Below, piece after piece: positions 1 through 9,038 of a stretch of DNA of 46,174 nt. Source of the DNA: DAIOHQ01 sp036744635 (GTDB lineage Bacteria; Planctomycetota; Phycisphaerae; Tepidisphaerales; Tepidisphaeraceae); contig DAIOHQ010000005.1 in the NCBI GenBank assembly GCA_036744635.1, forward strand, positions 1-46,174, in the 5' to 3' direction. The notes below the pieces were generated by a model, which saw only the letters and a program-made list of their open reading frames with translations, ran no database searches and had not been told where the DNA came from. Position 1 is the first letter of the stretch; each line of letters begins with the position of its first letter. Made by a program: the position numbers and the translations under genes.

Positions 1-92
1 GGGTACACCTGCACTCATCCAGCCGTGGCAGACAGGAATGATCTGCCCCACCAATTAAAGGCAATGCCGCCTGAAGTGTCACGCACCCGCGT

Positions 93-1052
93 TCAGGCGC
101 CGACAGCAGGGATGTGGGACATCTGCGCGTAGGATGCGCAGTGCGGGCACACGGCGACGGTGCAGGGCTCGATGTGGGCGGTGGCGTTGCCGATGCCCAA
201 GGCCAATTCGATTTCGTATTCGATGGAGCTGGCGATGCGGTGGCCCTGGTCGATGGTCCAGTTGGCGGGGACGACCAGGTGGAAATCCACCCAGTGATAG
301 CGGCCGGTGTGGCGGTGGCGGAGCTTGTGATAGGAGCAGATGCGCGGCTCCTTGCCGGCCGGGCCGACGTGGGAGTCGAGAATCTGGCGCAGCAGCCGTA
401 CATCCCTCTCATCCTGGCGATCCATCAGCCCGGCACCGGCGGTGAACAGCAGGCGCACGCCGATCAGCACGATGTATCCAGCGAACACCATCGCGGCGAT
501 GGGGTCGGCGTTTTTCCAGCCTGTGAAATAGACGATGATGAGGGCAAGCACAGCGCCAAAGCTGGTGATGGCATCGGTGATGAGGTGCTGACCATCCGCC
601 TCGAGGGCCACTGCGGACTGGCGCCGGCCGATCCGCAGCAAGAGATAGCCGACTCCTGCGTTGATCAAGCCGGCGGCGAAGCTCAACAGCATGCCCAGCC
701 CGAGCGATTCCAGATGCACGCCGCGGAGGATCGAGCGGGTGGCCTCAATGATGATCAACGCGGCCGCGACCAGAATCATCCCGCCTTCAAAGGCGGCGGA
801 GAGAAATTCAATCTTCCCGTGCCCATAGGGATGCTCCTCGTCGGCCGGCAGATGTGAAAGCGACAGGGAATACAGGGCGAAGGCGCTGGCGACGACATTG
901 ACGATATTTTCCAGGGCGTCGGAAAAAATCGCCGCCGAGCCGGTGGCGAAGTAGGCCCCGAATTTCACCCCCATCAGGATGAGGCTGACTGCCAGCGAGA
1001 GCAGCGCCGCCCGCGCTTCGGTCTTTGGAATGTGAGACAGGGGGTTCGCCAT
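93..1052 (-). CDS. Cation diffusion facilitator (CDF) family metal exporter
   Basis: This 319-residue inner-membrane protein should export a divalent metal (Zn, Fe or Mn) in exchange for protons. Hydrophobic helices fill residues 15-210. The motif DEEHPYGHGKIE (71-82) is the CDF signature, and the intramembrane metal site is read as D45/N49 plus H156/D160 (HLITD). A hydrophilic C-terminal domain (about 215-319) matches the cytoplasmic metal-sensing domain of the family. The open frame extends upstream to 1256, but those 68 residues are not CDF-like. MANPLSHIPK at 1052 gives the usual family length, so it was chosen as the start. The second residue of the first half-site is Asn rather than the His/Asp of the zinc exporters ZitB/YiiP, so the metal cannot be assigned. 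It is divergent from an iron permease-like gene, which suggests metal homeostasis. Confidence 0.88.
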   Translation of the reverse strand: MANPLSHIPKTEARAALLSLAVSLILMGVKFGAYFATGSAAIFSDALENIVNVVASAFALYSLSLSHLPADEEHPYGHGKIEFLSAAFEGGMILVAAALIIIEATRSILRGVHLESLGLGMLLSFAAGLINAGVGYLLLRIGRRQSAVALEADGQHLITDAITSFGAVLALIIVYFTGWKNADPIAAMVFAGYIVLIGVRLLFTAGAGLMDRQDERDVRLLRQILDSHVGPAGKEPRICSYHKLRHRHTGRYHWVDFHLVVPANWTIDQGHRIASSIEYEIELALGIGNATAHIEPCTVAVCPHCASYAQMSHIPAVGA

Positions 1053-1268
1053 CAGACTGCTATTGAACCGCGGTGGGATTGATTCGTCGAGGGAGAATGA
1101 AAGATTGCCATGCCAGAGTTCAGGCAATTCGGCAAATCGTACCTCGGTTTCAGATTGCGCGTAGCGGCATGCAAGCAGTTGGTGTACACCACGTGATACA
1201 TGGCGCAGTCGCACCACCCCCAACGGCAAGAAATCAAGGCCCAGTCCAATATCCATCCATTAAATGCA

Positions 1269-1721
1269 ATGTTCCGCAAGTTTTCGCAGAAGTCGGCGCA
1301 GGCCGTGGGGTCCAAGTGGGCATTCGTGCTGGCGCTGCTCTCGATTGTGATCTGGGTCCTGCTGGGGCCGCGCTATCACCATTCCGACACCTGGCAGCTC
1401 ATCATCAACACCGCCACGACGATCGTCACGTTTCTGATGGTCTTCCTGATCCAGAACACGCAGAACCGCGACGCCACGGCCATGCACCTGAAGCTCGATG
1501 AATTGATCCGGGCTTTGCACGGGGCGCGCAACAGCATGGTGGACCTGGAAAACATGACCGATGAGGAGATCCAGCGCATTCAGAAGGAATTTCATCACAT
1601 TTGTGAGACCCGCCGATCACGGCAGGAAAAAGGGCATCTCAATCGGGAGGTGGGGGATGACGCGCTGCAGCGAAAGCTGCAGGACTCTGAGCAGGGATCG
1701 AGTGAATCGTCCGGGGACTGA
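1269..1721 (+). CDS. Low-affinity iron permease family small membrane protein
   Basis: A 150-residue protein with two predicted membrane helices, about 17-33 and 42-61. The stretch from FLIQNTQNRD (59-68) through HLKLDELIRA (73-82) is the hallmark of the bacterial low-affinity iron permease family (related to yeast Fet4 by name; transport has been shown in few members). The charged tail (100-150) is probably cytoplasmic. An ATG at 1200 would add 23 residues. The ATG at 1269 fits the usual MxxxF N-terminus of the family better, but neither has a clear ribosome-binding site. The gene diverges from the CDF exporter with a 216-bp shared promoter region. Family identity is firm; the transported substrate is inferred. 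Confidence 0.78.
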   Translation: MFRKFSQKSAQAVGSKWAFVLALLSIVIWVLLGPRYHHSDTWQLIINTATTIVTFLMVFLIQNTQNRDATAMHLKLDELIRALHGARNSMVDLENMTDEEIQRIQKEFHHICETRRSRQEKGHLNREVGDDALQRKLQDSEQGSSESSGD

Positions 1722-1735
1722 GCGGCGATTGGGGA

Positions 1736-2101
1736 CTATTTCTTGGCGGCGGCTACGATCCTGTCGGCCACCAGGATATTCACCTTGCCGCGCTCCGGCC
1801 AATTTTTCTCGACAAATTTTCCGGTGATGGTGACGCGCTTGCCATCGAGCTCTTTGGCGGCCTTTTCCACGCCGGAGATGTCGACGTCAATCTCGCCGGT
1901 GGCGCCGTCGCCCTGCAGCATCCAGCCGGTGGATTCGCCGCCGCCGGCCATCACGCCACCGCGCAGGGTGCCGGTGAACGAATCGGGCCGGGTCGATGGC
2001 TGGGTTGCGGGTTCGGTGGTTGCGGCGCGGGACTGCGCTGCCGACGCGGTAAAGAGGCCGAGCAGGATCAGAAGGATGGGCAGGGGGATTGGCGCGTTCA
2101 T
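1736..2101 (-). CDS. Small secreted protein with Ala/Thr/Pro linker, possible OB-fold
   Basis: This 121-residue protein of unknown function starts with a signal peptide (hydrophobic core about 7-20, cleavage near ASAAQSRA). A low-complexity linker ATTEPATQPSTRP follows, typical of exported Phycisphaerae proteins. The rest (about 38-121) is beta-rich and contains LDGKRVTITGKFV, resembling the strand pattern of small periplasmic OB-fold proteins; this fold call is a guess from pattern only. It is convergent with the iron permease-like gene, with 14 bp between them. No catalytic motif is visible. Confidence 0.6.
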   Translation of the reverse strand: MNAPIPLPILLILLGLFTASAAQSRAATTEPATQPSTRPDSFTGTLRGGVMAGGGESTGWMLQGDGATGEIDVDISGVEKAAKELDGKRVTITGKFVEKNWPERGKVNILVADRIVAAAKK

Positions 2102-2381
2102 GGGGTATTCTCCGATAATAACTCAATATATCGCAGTGCTCGCGACATTGGAGCGGTAGAAATGTTCCGGCGCTCAGCTGCCGGCATAGTCGCGGCGGCT
2201 TTTATCGAACCCGCGGCCACGACGGCGGCGTATCAAATGGCACTGGAAGCGCGCAAGGCATTGCGGCTACAATGCCTGCGGATTGGCCGCTGCGGCATCA
2301 CAGAGCAAGGAAAAATCGCCAGCGACTAAATCGCATTGTCCGCGTATCCGATCTGAGTGAAGGGATTCACGAGGTTCGTTC

Positions 2382-2999
2382 ATGGCTGAACATCAGGCTT
2401 GTGCCCTTCGCCGCCGGGCGGTCGAACGCTGGGCCGAGCGGCGTCTGGGCAACATCGATCACGAGTTGCGCGTGCTGGAAATCGCCACGGCCCTGTTCGA
2501 TTTGGGCGCGGGGCGCCATCGCCTGGACCCATCCCATCGCAAGCTGCTTCGCCTCGCATCCTTGCTGCACGATGTCGGACGATGCAAGGGGGCACAGAAC
2601 CATCACCACCGCGGCGCCCGCATGGTGGCCAAATCCAAGCTCCCATTCGACGACGCCCAGCGGCGGGCGCTGATGTATCTGACCCGCCATCACCGCGGCC
2701 GGGTGCCCGCGCTTGGCGCGGAGCGCGACTTGATCGCCCGTGACGATCGCGCCCCTTTGCGTGCCGTGCTGGCGCTGCTGCGGGCGGCCGATGCACTGGA
2801 TAATCGCTCGCTGGCCCCGCCGCGCCTGCAGTTCGCGCTGCAAGGCAGGCAATTGTGCATCCGCTGCAGGCTGGCCGAGGATTCGCCCAAGGCGCGTCGG
2901 GTTTTTCGCCGCCGCAAGAAATTCCACCTCATTGAAAAGCTGCTGGGGTGCAAGGTGGAGTTGCGCATCGTCAAACGACGGGAACTGGTTTTGGCGTAA
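2382..2999 (+). CDS. HD-domain protein resembling the Ppx/GppA C-terminal domain
   Basis: This 205-residue protein carries the histidine/aspartate metal-binding pattern of HD phosphohydrolases: LLHDVGR (61-67), HHHRGA (74-79), TRHHRG near 106 and LLRAADALD further on. The order and spacing resemble the HD-like C-terminal domain of exopolyphosphatase/guanosine pentaphosphatase (Ppx/GppA), but the N-terminal actin-like catalytic half is absent. It is therefore a stand-alone HD protein of unknown substrate. It lies upstream of mcsA on the same strand with 95 bp between them, so co-transcription is possible. The Arg/His-rich composition makes its frame clear against several shadow frames. Confidence 0.72.
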   Translation: MAEHQACALRRRAVERWAERRLGNIDHELRVLEIATALFDLGAGRHRLDPSHRKLLRLASLLHDVGRCKGAQNHHHRGARMVAKSKLPFDDAQRRALMYLTRHHRGRVPALGAERDLIARDDRAPLRAVLALLRAADALDNRSLAPPRLQFALQGRQLCIRCRLAEDSPKARRVFRRRKKFHLIEKLLGCKVELRIVKRRELVLA

Positions 3000-3094
3000 A
3001 CCGCGAAGAATCCTATCATCCGCACGTTGACCCTGCTTCCCCACCGAAATACGATTGGACGACCGAGTTGAATGGGTCATGCAGCGGACAACGT

Positions 3095-3589
3095 ATGAAA
3101 TGCGATAATTGCAACAAGGCCGCCACCGTTCACCTCACCGAGATCAAGAACGGCAAGAAAATCGAAAAGCATTTGTGCGAGCAGTGCGCCGCCCAGAATG
3201 AAGGGCTTCCGGTCAAGGGGAACACACCGATCAACGAGCTGCTGACGAACTTTGTAATGGCCCATTCCGGCCTGCAAAAGGAGACCAGCGCAAGCTGCGA
3301 TCAGTGCGGCATCACCTGGGCCGAATTCCGCCAAAGCGGACTTCTCGGCTGCGCCCATGACTATGATTTATTCGAGCGCGACCTGACGCCGCTGTTGCAG
3401 CGGGCACACGGAGAGAAGGAAACCCATCACGTCGGAAAGGTGCCGACCCGCCGCGGCGGTACGGGCGTGCCGGCCAAGCGCGCCCTGGACCTGGCCAAGT
3501 TCCGCAAGGAACTGGCCCGGGCGATCGAGGCCGAGGATTACGAGCGGGCGGCCAAGCTGCGCGACCAGATTCGCCAGGCCGAGGCGTAA
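3095..3589 (+). CDS. mcsA: McsA-like zinc-binding UVR-domain activator of protein arginine kinase
   Basis: A 164-residue protein. It begins with a CxxC zinc knuckle pair (CDNC at 3-6 and CEQC about 28-31). A second zinc site follows (CDQC and the GC of GLLGCAHDY), and the C-terminus is a UvrB/UvrC helical hairpin (FRKELARAIEAEDYERAAKL). This is the architecture of McsA, which binds and activates McsB. The fourth ligand of the second zinc site reads Asp (CAHD) instead of Cys, a variant that may use the His. The start was placed at MKCDNC because the upstream extension of the frame has no family features. mcsB follows after 55 bp, so the two genes most likely act together. Confidence 0.85.
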   Translation: MKCDNCNKAATVHLTEIKNGKKIEKHLCEQCAAQNEGLPVKGNTPINELLTNFVMAHSGLQKETSASCDQCGITWAEFRQSGLLGCAHDYDLFERDLTPLLQRAHGEKETHHVGKVPTRRGGTGVPAKRALDLAKFRKELARAIEAEDYERAAKLRDQIRQAEA

Positions 3590-3644
3590 GTCGTCGGCCC
3601 GGCGCGTGCTACTTAGTGTGGCGCAAATTTCGACAGTCGAATTT

Positions 3645-4700
3645 ATGAAACTCAACGATCTAACCAGTCATGCCGGCGAGTGGCTTCGGGGCAGCGGGCC
3701 CATGAGCGAGATCGTGATCTCCTCGCGCATTCGCCTGGCGCGCAACGTGGCGGGCTTTCCGTTCCTCAGCCGCACCTCCCGGCCGGAGCGGCAGGCGCTG
3801 GAGGCGCGCATCCGCGATACCGTGCTGTCGGCCGGGCTTTCTCCGCAGACGATGTATGTTGACCTGGAGACCGCGCCGGAAATCGACCGCCAGCTTCTGG
3901 TTGAGCGCCACCTCATCAGCAAACAGCACGCGACGTCCGAAGGCGCCCGCGGCGTGGCCATCGGCGAAAACGAAACCCTGGCGATCATGATCAACGAGGA
4001 GGATCACCTGCGCATCCAGGTGCTGCGCAGCGGCCTGCAACTGGAAGAGGCGTGGGAGCAGATCAACGCGGTCGACGACAAGCTGGAATCGACGCTGGAC
4101 TGGAGCTTTCATCCCCGATTCGGCTATCTCACGGCCTGCCCGACCAACCTCGGCACCGGCATCCGCGTCAGCGTAATGCTTCACCTGCCGGCGCTGAAGC
4201 TGACCGGCGAGATCGAAAAGGTCTTCCGCGCCGCCAAGGATATGAAGTTGGCCGTCCGCGGCCTGTATGGAGAGGGGACCGAGGCCACCGGCGATTTTTA
4301 CCAGATTTCCAACCAGACCACGCTCGGCAAGAGCGAAGAAGACATCATCGGCGATTTCAAGCACGTGGTGATTCCCAAGATCATCGACTACGAGCACCAC
4401 GCCCGCAAGACGCTGCTGAACGACCGCACGGTGGCTTTGGATGACAAGGTCTCCCGCGCCGTCGGCATCCTGCGCTCGGCCAGACTGATGGCCAGCGAGG
4501 AAACGCTCTTTCTGCTCAGCCACCTGCGCATGGGCATCAACCTAGGCCGGGTAAAAGACATCGACATCCGCACGCTCAACGAGCTGTTCCTGCTCACCCA
4601 ACCCGCCCATCTCCAAAAGCTGCAAGGCAGAAAGCTAGAAGGCGACGTCCGCCGCGCCGCCAGAGCCGATTACATCCGCCAGCGCCTCAATGGTAACTGA
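3645..4700 (+). CDS. mcsB: Protein arginine kinase McsB
   Basis: A 351-residue phosphagen-kinase-fold enzyme that phosphorylates arginine side chains in proteins. In Bacillus this marks proteins for ClpCP degradation. Visible family signatures are SSRIRLARN (26-34), NEEDH (117-121, carrying the catalytic Glu), TACPTNLGTG (163-172, with the active-site-loop Cys165) and GEGTEA (209-214). The C-terminal RRAARADYIRQRL resembles the regulatory phosphoarginine-binding tail. A GTG at 3606 could extend the frame by 13 residues, but MKLNDL at 3645 matches the usual start. The partner activator mcsA is directly upstream. Neither ctsR nor clpC lies in the window, so its targets and outlet here are unknown. 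Confidence 0.93.
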   Translation: MKLNDLTSHAGEWLRGSGPMSEIVISSRIRLARNVAGFPFLSRTSRPERQALEARIRDTVLSAGLSPQTMYVDLETAPEIDRQLLVERHLISKQHATSEGARGVAIGENETLAIMINEEDHLRIQVLRSGLQLEEAWEQINAVDDKLESTLDWSFHPRFGYLTACPTNLGTGIRVSVMLHLPALKLTGEIEKVFRAAKDMKLAVRGLYGEGTEATGDFYQISNQTTLGKSEEDIIGDFKHVVIPKIIDYEHHARKTLLNDRTVALDDKVSRAVGILRSARLMASEETLFLLSHLRMGINLGRVKDIDIRTLNELFLLTQPAHLQKLQGRKLEGDVRRAARADYIRQRLNGN

Positions 4701-4823
4701 GATGGGCCTCGCCCGCCGCTCTGGAACTAATCGCCCTGCGCGCAAGGTGTATTTGGCGATAAGGCCGACTGAGGTTATGCTAAAGCGCCTTCATTCCCGA
4801 CGCTCAACAATGAGCTTTCAATC

Positions 4824-5720
4824 ATGGCCAGGAAGTCTCTGAACAAATCCGCCGGTCGACGCTGCTTCGCGGATTACCGTCAAGACGCTCCCAACTGGAT
4901 CACGCTCGCTGGTGGCGAGTACTACCCAGACATCCTGCCCGAAGCGTGCGAACTCTATAAGCCGGTGCTGGTGCTGTTCGGCCAGATCCTGAAGCGATCC
5001 GAGTCGTCACAGGCCCTGTTCATGAGCATTTGCGAATTGCGGGAAACTTGGATGCGGGTCCAACTAGCTCGCGTCTTCCGCAAATATGTTAGTCCATCGA
5101 CACCCGTTGAGATGCTCAAGGGAAAATCAAAGGCGGTTGCGATCTGCGAGCAATTCGGCGCCGGGTTCCGTCCGATTCAGCGCGTCCACGCAGCGTTCCA
5201 GTCGCGACCTATACCCGACGAAGCTCTGTGCGCACTTCTGTGGGAGTACAAAGATCGCGGTAAGAAGGGTTATGACCTGACAGAGAAATTCTTCTCGCTC
5301 ATCCGCCGGCAACTGCCAAAAATCACCGTGAAGGGGCCAGAACGCGCCGGAAAAGATATACTGCTCGGCTCCATTTGGCCAGACTACAAGCGACCAAAAC
5401 ACCCTGTGGATTTCGTATTCGAACGAGGCAACGAACTCTTGGCGATTGGCTTCGCGCGGTATGACGGAGACCGCGGGGGTGCGCAGGAGGACGACCGCAC
5501 CGGCGGCTATCTTGGGGCAGCCGCGGAGGTACTCGCCTATGCCGTCACCGAGAAAACTCGCAAAGTAAAGTTGATCTTCTTAAACGACGGACCCGGCCTG
5601 TTGCTCGGGTCGATGTGGACAGACTACGCCGCGATCGAGGAAGTCGGCGAGGGGAGGATCATGGTCTGCACGCTGCGCATGGTCCCCGAGCGAATCACTA
5701 TGGAGTGGTTGGAGTCGTAG
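4824..5720 (+). CDS. Putative type II restriction endonuclease (uncharacterised)
   Basis: This 298-residue protein was not recognised as a named family. It sits 3 bp upstream of a DNA methyltransferase, and the pair reads as a restriction-modification unit. A possible PD-(D/E)xK-type core lies at 194-229. It starts with PVDFVF, then a strand ending NELLAIGF, then ARYDGDRGGAQEDDRTGGY, whose dense acidic and Arg/Gly residues could bind metal and DNA. The classical E-x-K pair is not obvious. The gene and its partner are less GC-rich than the flanking genes, which suggests acquisition by transfer. Restriction function is inferred mainly from position and should be regarded as likely, not shown. 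Confidence 0.6.
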   Translation: MARKSLNKSAGRRCFADYRQDAPNWITLAGGEYYPDILPEACELYKPVLVLFGQILKRSESSQALFMSICELRETWMRVQLARVFRKYVSPSTPVEMLKGKSKAVAICEQFGAGFRPIQRVHAAFQSRPIPDEALCALLWEYKDRGKKGYDLTEKFFSLIRRQLPKITVKGPERAGKDILLGSIWPDYKRPKHPVDFVFERGNELLAIGFARYDGDRGGAQEDDRTGGYLGAAAEVLAYAVTEKTRKVKLIFLNDGPGLLLGSMWTDYAAIEEVGEGRIMVCTLRMVPERITMEWLES

Positions 5721-5723
5721 CTT

Positions 5724-6911
5724 ATGGCAACAGGTGTCCCTCACAACGCGCGCAACAAATTGGCCGCCTACTCGCTTGCGTACGAGGGGAAGATGCCGCG
5801 TGCAGAGGTGCTGGGACTGCGGCCTGCACAGCCCACCGAAATTCCCATCGCATCGAAAGCCGGGGCACTATACCAAGCCGATAACCTGCCCGCGTTGCTC
5901 TGGTTCAGAAAGCATCCCGACGTTCGTGGGAACGTACGCGCCATCTATATCGATCCTCCTTATGCCACGTCGATGACATTCGTCGACCGCGAAGTCAATC
6001 ACGCCTACGAAGATCATCTCGACGGCGCCGAATATGTGGAGTCGCTGCGCCGACGGCTCATCGTGCTTCACGATCTTCTCGCCGATGACGGCTCGATATT
6101 CGTGCATCTCGATCAAAATATGATCTTTGAGATAAAGCTGGTTATGGACGAGGTATTCGGACGCGACAACTTCCGCAACTTCATCACGCGAAAAAAGTGC
6201 AACACCAAGAACTACACCCGAAACAACTTCGGCAACATTGCCGACCATATCCTGTTTTATTCGAAGAGCGATGAAAATGTCTGGCATCGCCCGTACGACC
6301 CTTGGACCGAGGAGAAGATAGCTTATGAATATCCATGCATCGATGCCGCGAGCGGCCGGCGCTACAAAAAGGTTCCTGTTCATGCGCCGGGCGAGCGCAA
6401 CGGCGAAACTGGCAAGCCATGGCGCGGGAAGGCGCCCCCGAAGGGAAAACACTGGCAGTACCCACCGGCCAAATTGGACGAGTTGGACGCGGCCGGCGAG
6501 ATATATTGGTCGCCAAACGGCAACCCGCGCCGCAAGGTGTACTTCGACCGGAGTAAGGGCATCCCCGTGCAGGATATCTGGATGAATTTCAAGGACGCCC
6601 ATAATCAGAATGTCCATATCACCGGTTATCCAACAGAGAAGAATATCGATCTTGTGAAGTTCCTCGTCGGTGCGACGACGAATCCCGGCGATCTCGTATT
6701 GGACTGCTACTGCGGATCGGGCACCACGCTTGAAGCTGCCGTCGCACTGGGTCGCCGATTTATTGGCATCGACGCAGCCAACGCCGCCATCAAAGCGACC
6801 GTGAAGCGGTTGGCACATGGTCGGACTGCGATGGGGGATTTTGTCGGCGCGCGGAGCAGGCAACCGAAACCACCGCAGAATGTCGAAGGCATGCTATTTG
6901 CCGACTTGTAA
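5724..6911 (+). CDS. Beta-class amino DNA methyltransferase (N6-adenine or N4-cytosine)
   Basis: This 395-residue methyltransferase would modify the exocyclic amine of adenine or cytosine in the site cut by the upstream endonuclease. The catalytic motif IV DPPY is at 77-80. The S-adenosylmethionine-binding motif I, DCYCGSGTT, lies near the C-terminus at 327-335 and is followed by GRRFIGID. This IV-before-I order defines the beta class. The long central part (about 150-310) should hold the target-recognition region. GGAG in the last codons of the upstream gene sits about 9 bases before the ATG, consistent with coupled translation. No helicase or specificity subunit is nearby, so a type II unit is likelier than type III. 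Confidence 0.88.
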   Translation: MATGVPHNARNKLAAYSLAYEGKMPRAEVLGLRPAQPTEIPIASKAGALYQADNLPALLWFRKHPDVRGNVRAIYIDPPYATSMTFVDREVNHAYEDHLDGAEYVESLRRRLIVLHDLLADDGSIFVHLDQNMIFEIKLVMDEVFGRDNFRNFITRKKCNTKNYTRNNFGNIADHILFYSKSDENVWHRPYDPWTEEKIAYEYPCIDAASGRRYKKVPVHAPGERNGETGKPWRGKAPPKGKHWQYPPAKLDELDAAGEIYWSPNGNPRRKVYFDRSKGIPVQDIWMNFKDAHNQNVHITGYPTEKNIDLVKFLVGATTNPGDLVLDCYCGSGTTLEAAVALGRRFIGIDAANAAIKATVKRLAHGRTAMGDFVGARSRQPKPPQNVEGMLFADL

Positions 6912-7100
6912 CATATCCAAAAGGTGACGTTTGATTATGCCGCTTCAACGCTCGTGCGGCTCACCAATGCCGCTCCGGAAAGCGCCAACGCACGGCGTCA
7001 AGCCGAATAGTCCTTATACGTCCGCCGTTAGTTCATGCCGCCAAGTTAGTTTGTCGCCGGATCTCCTACGCTGGGAATTGCCCCCGCGAAATGCTAGCTT

Positions 7101-8924
7101 GTGGGCGTGAGATGCAAATGGATTATCGTGTTGCTGGGCTTGGCCGGGGGGTGCAGCTCGGCTTGGTATGAGCGGTCGGCGGATCTGCAGGTGAACAAGC
7201 TGCTGGCCGATCGCAAGGAGCAGACGCTGGGATATTCGCCGCAGACGCAGGTGCCGGGGAAGCCGCCGGCCAAGGCGCCTGGCGAGGCGTATGCGAAGAT
7301 TCCGGTGACGCCGATTCCCCCGCCGAGTGAGTCGCCCATGGAGCCGGTGCATATCGAACTGCCCTATGGGCCATTGGGTCCCAGCGCGCGTTCGGCGGCC
7401 AGCGGACCGGCCACGCAGAGCGAGACTTTCGGCGTTCATGCCGCCGACGAACGCGCGGTGGAGACCTTCGCGCTCGGCCCGCCGGCGCCGGGCGAGCCGA
7501 TGCGCCGGCTGGACCTGTTCGGCGCCCTGGAGTTCTCCGTGCAGCACAGCCGCGACTACCAGACGCAGATGGAGACGCTCTACCTGGCGGCGCTGGATGT
7601 GACGCTGCAGCGGCACCTGTTCGAGCCGCGGCCGTTCGTGCAGACGGGCGTGAACTTCACCGGCGGCCAGAAGGATGTCGATTACCGCGCCGCCATGAAC
7701 GCGACGGCGACGGCCGGCGTCAAGCAGCAGTTGCCCTACGGCGGGGAGATCGTTGCCCAGTCGCTGGTTGGGTTCGTCAATGCCCTCAACAGCAGCGCCC
7801 AGAGCGGGGAATCGGCCAGCGTCACACTGGCGGCCACGGTGCCGCTGCTGCGCGGAGCTGGATGGGTGAACCTGGAGCCGTTGATCAGTAGCGAACGAAA
7901 TCTGGTCTATGTGGCGCGTTCGTTTGAGGACTATCGCCGCGAGTTTTTGGTGCGCATCGCCAGCCAATATTTTTCCCTCGTGACCCAGCAGAAGGGCTTG
8001 GCCAACCGCCGGCAAAATTACGAAAACCTTGCACTGCTCACCGAGCGCACCCAATCGCTCTACGATGCCGGGCGGCTGAGTTTTCTGGAAGTGCAGCGGG
8101 CGCTGCAGGCGCAGCTTCAGGCCGAGAACGATTTGATCAACGCCCAGGAAGGGTATCTCAGTGCGCTGGATAATTTTAAGCTGATCATGGGAATGCCGGT
8201 TGAGCAGCCGATGGATATCGTACCGGTGCAGTTGGAATTAAACATTCCGGCCGCGCCGGTTGAGGAAGTGGTGAAACTGGCCACGCGCTATCGGCTGGAC
8301 CTGCAGACGGCGCGGGACCAGATCGAGGACAGCCGGCGGGATGTGCAGGTGGCCGAAAATGCCCTGCTGCCTGACCTGAATCTCGGCGCCCAGGCGGGGG
8401 CGGGCAATGAGCCGCTTACGCCGGCGGCCAATCTCGAAAAGCGTACGATCACCTATTCCGCCGGCATAACCCTTGACCTGCCCGTGGATAAGCTCGCGGA
8501 ACGCAACGCCTATCGCCGCTCGATCATCGGGTTTCACCAGTCGCAGCGGCGCTATGAGGAGCTGCAGGATCGGATTATCGTGTCAGCGCGGGATGCGTGG
8601 CGCTCTATTCACAGCGCCGAGCAGGGGTTGCGGATTCAGCGAGCGGGTATTGATCTCGCCCAGCGGCGGGTGGATTTTGCCAACGAATTGTTAAAACAGG
8701 GAACGGCCTCTTCGCGCGATGTAGTGGAGGCGCAGAATTCGCTGCTCAGTGCCCAGGACTTGTACGAACGGGCGCTGGCGCAGTTGCAAACCCAGATGCT
8801 GCAATATCTTAAGCAGACAGGCACACTGCGTGTCGATCCCGACTCCGGGTCGTTCGGGCGGGCGCTGGATCGGCAGCGGATTCAGCAAACAAACGCTCCC
8901 GAGAACAGTATTAACCAACAGTGA
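7101..8924 (+). CDS. TolC-family outer-membrane efflux lipoprotein
   Basis: A 607-residue protein that begins with a signal sequence ending in the lipobox LAGGC (Cys18). It should be lipid-anchored in the outer membrane, as in OprM-type factors. A Pro-rich linker (about 45-85) leads to two long helical outer-membrane-efflux repeats (about 140-370 and 390-590) with regular alpha-hairpin heptads such as YLSALDNFKLIMGMP. The frame opens with GTG at 7101 (GTG at 7107 is equally possible). The 607-residue length exceeds TolC because of the linker. The adaptor gene begins 114 bp downstream and probably supplies its periplasmic partner. No pump gene is adjacent. Confidence 0.85.
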   Translation: MGVRCKWIIVLLGLAGGCSSAWYERSADLQVNKLLADRKEQTLGYSPQTQVPGKPPAKAPGEAYAKIPVTPIPPPSESPMEPVHIELPYGPLGPSARSAASGPATQSETFGVHAADERAVETFALGPPAPGEPMRRLDLFGALEFSVQHSRDYQTQMETLYLAALDVTLQRHLFEPRPFVQTGVNFTGGQKDVDYRAAMNATATAGVKQQLPYGGEIVAQSLVGFVNALNSSAQSGESASVTLAATVPLLRGAGWVNLEPLISSERNLVYVARSFEDYRREFLVRIASQYFSLVTQQKGLANRRQNYENLALLTERTQSLYDAGRLSFLEVQRALQAQLQAENDLINAQEGYLSALDNFKLIMGMPVEQPMDIVPVQLELNIPAAPVEEVVKLATRYRLDLQTARDQIEDSRRDVQVAENALLPDLNLGAQAGAGNEPLTPAANLEKRTITYSAGITLDLPVDKLAERNAYRRSIIGFHQSQRRYEELQDRIIVSARDAWRSIHSAEQGLRIQRAGIDLAQRRVDFANELLKQGTASSRDVVEAQNSLLSAQDLYERALAQLQTQMLQYLKQTGTLRVDPDSGSFGRALDRQRIQQTNAPENSINQQ

Positions 8925-9038
8925 TTGCCGGTTGCGCGCCGCGGGGTGTCCGCGCGGCAGAGGATTGGTTCGTCGTGCCGATAGGATGAATGGGGGCCGC
9001 CAGCGCAAACTTTTCCAATAGATTGAGCCAATAGCGTC

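Noticed and set aside
1..92. Left edge of the window
   Set aside because: No start, stop pairing or structure strong enough to call a feature was seen downstream of the CDF gene.
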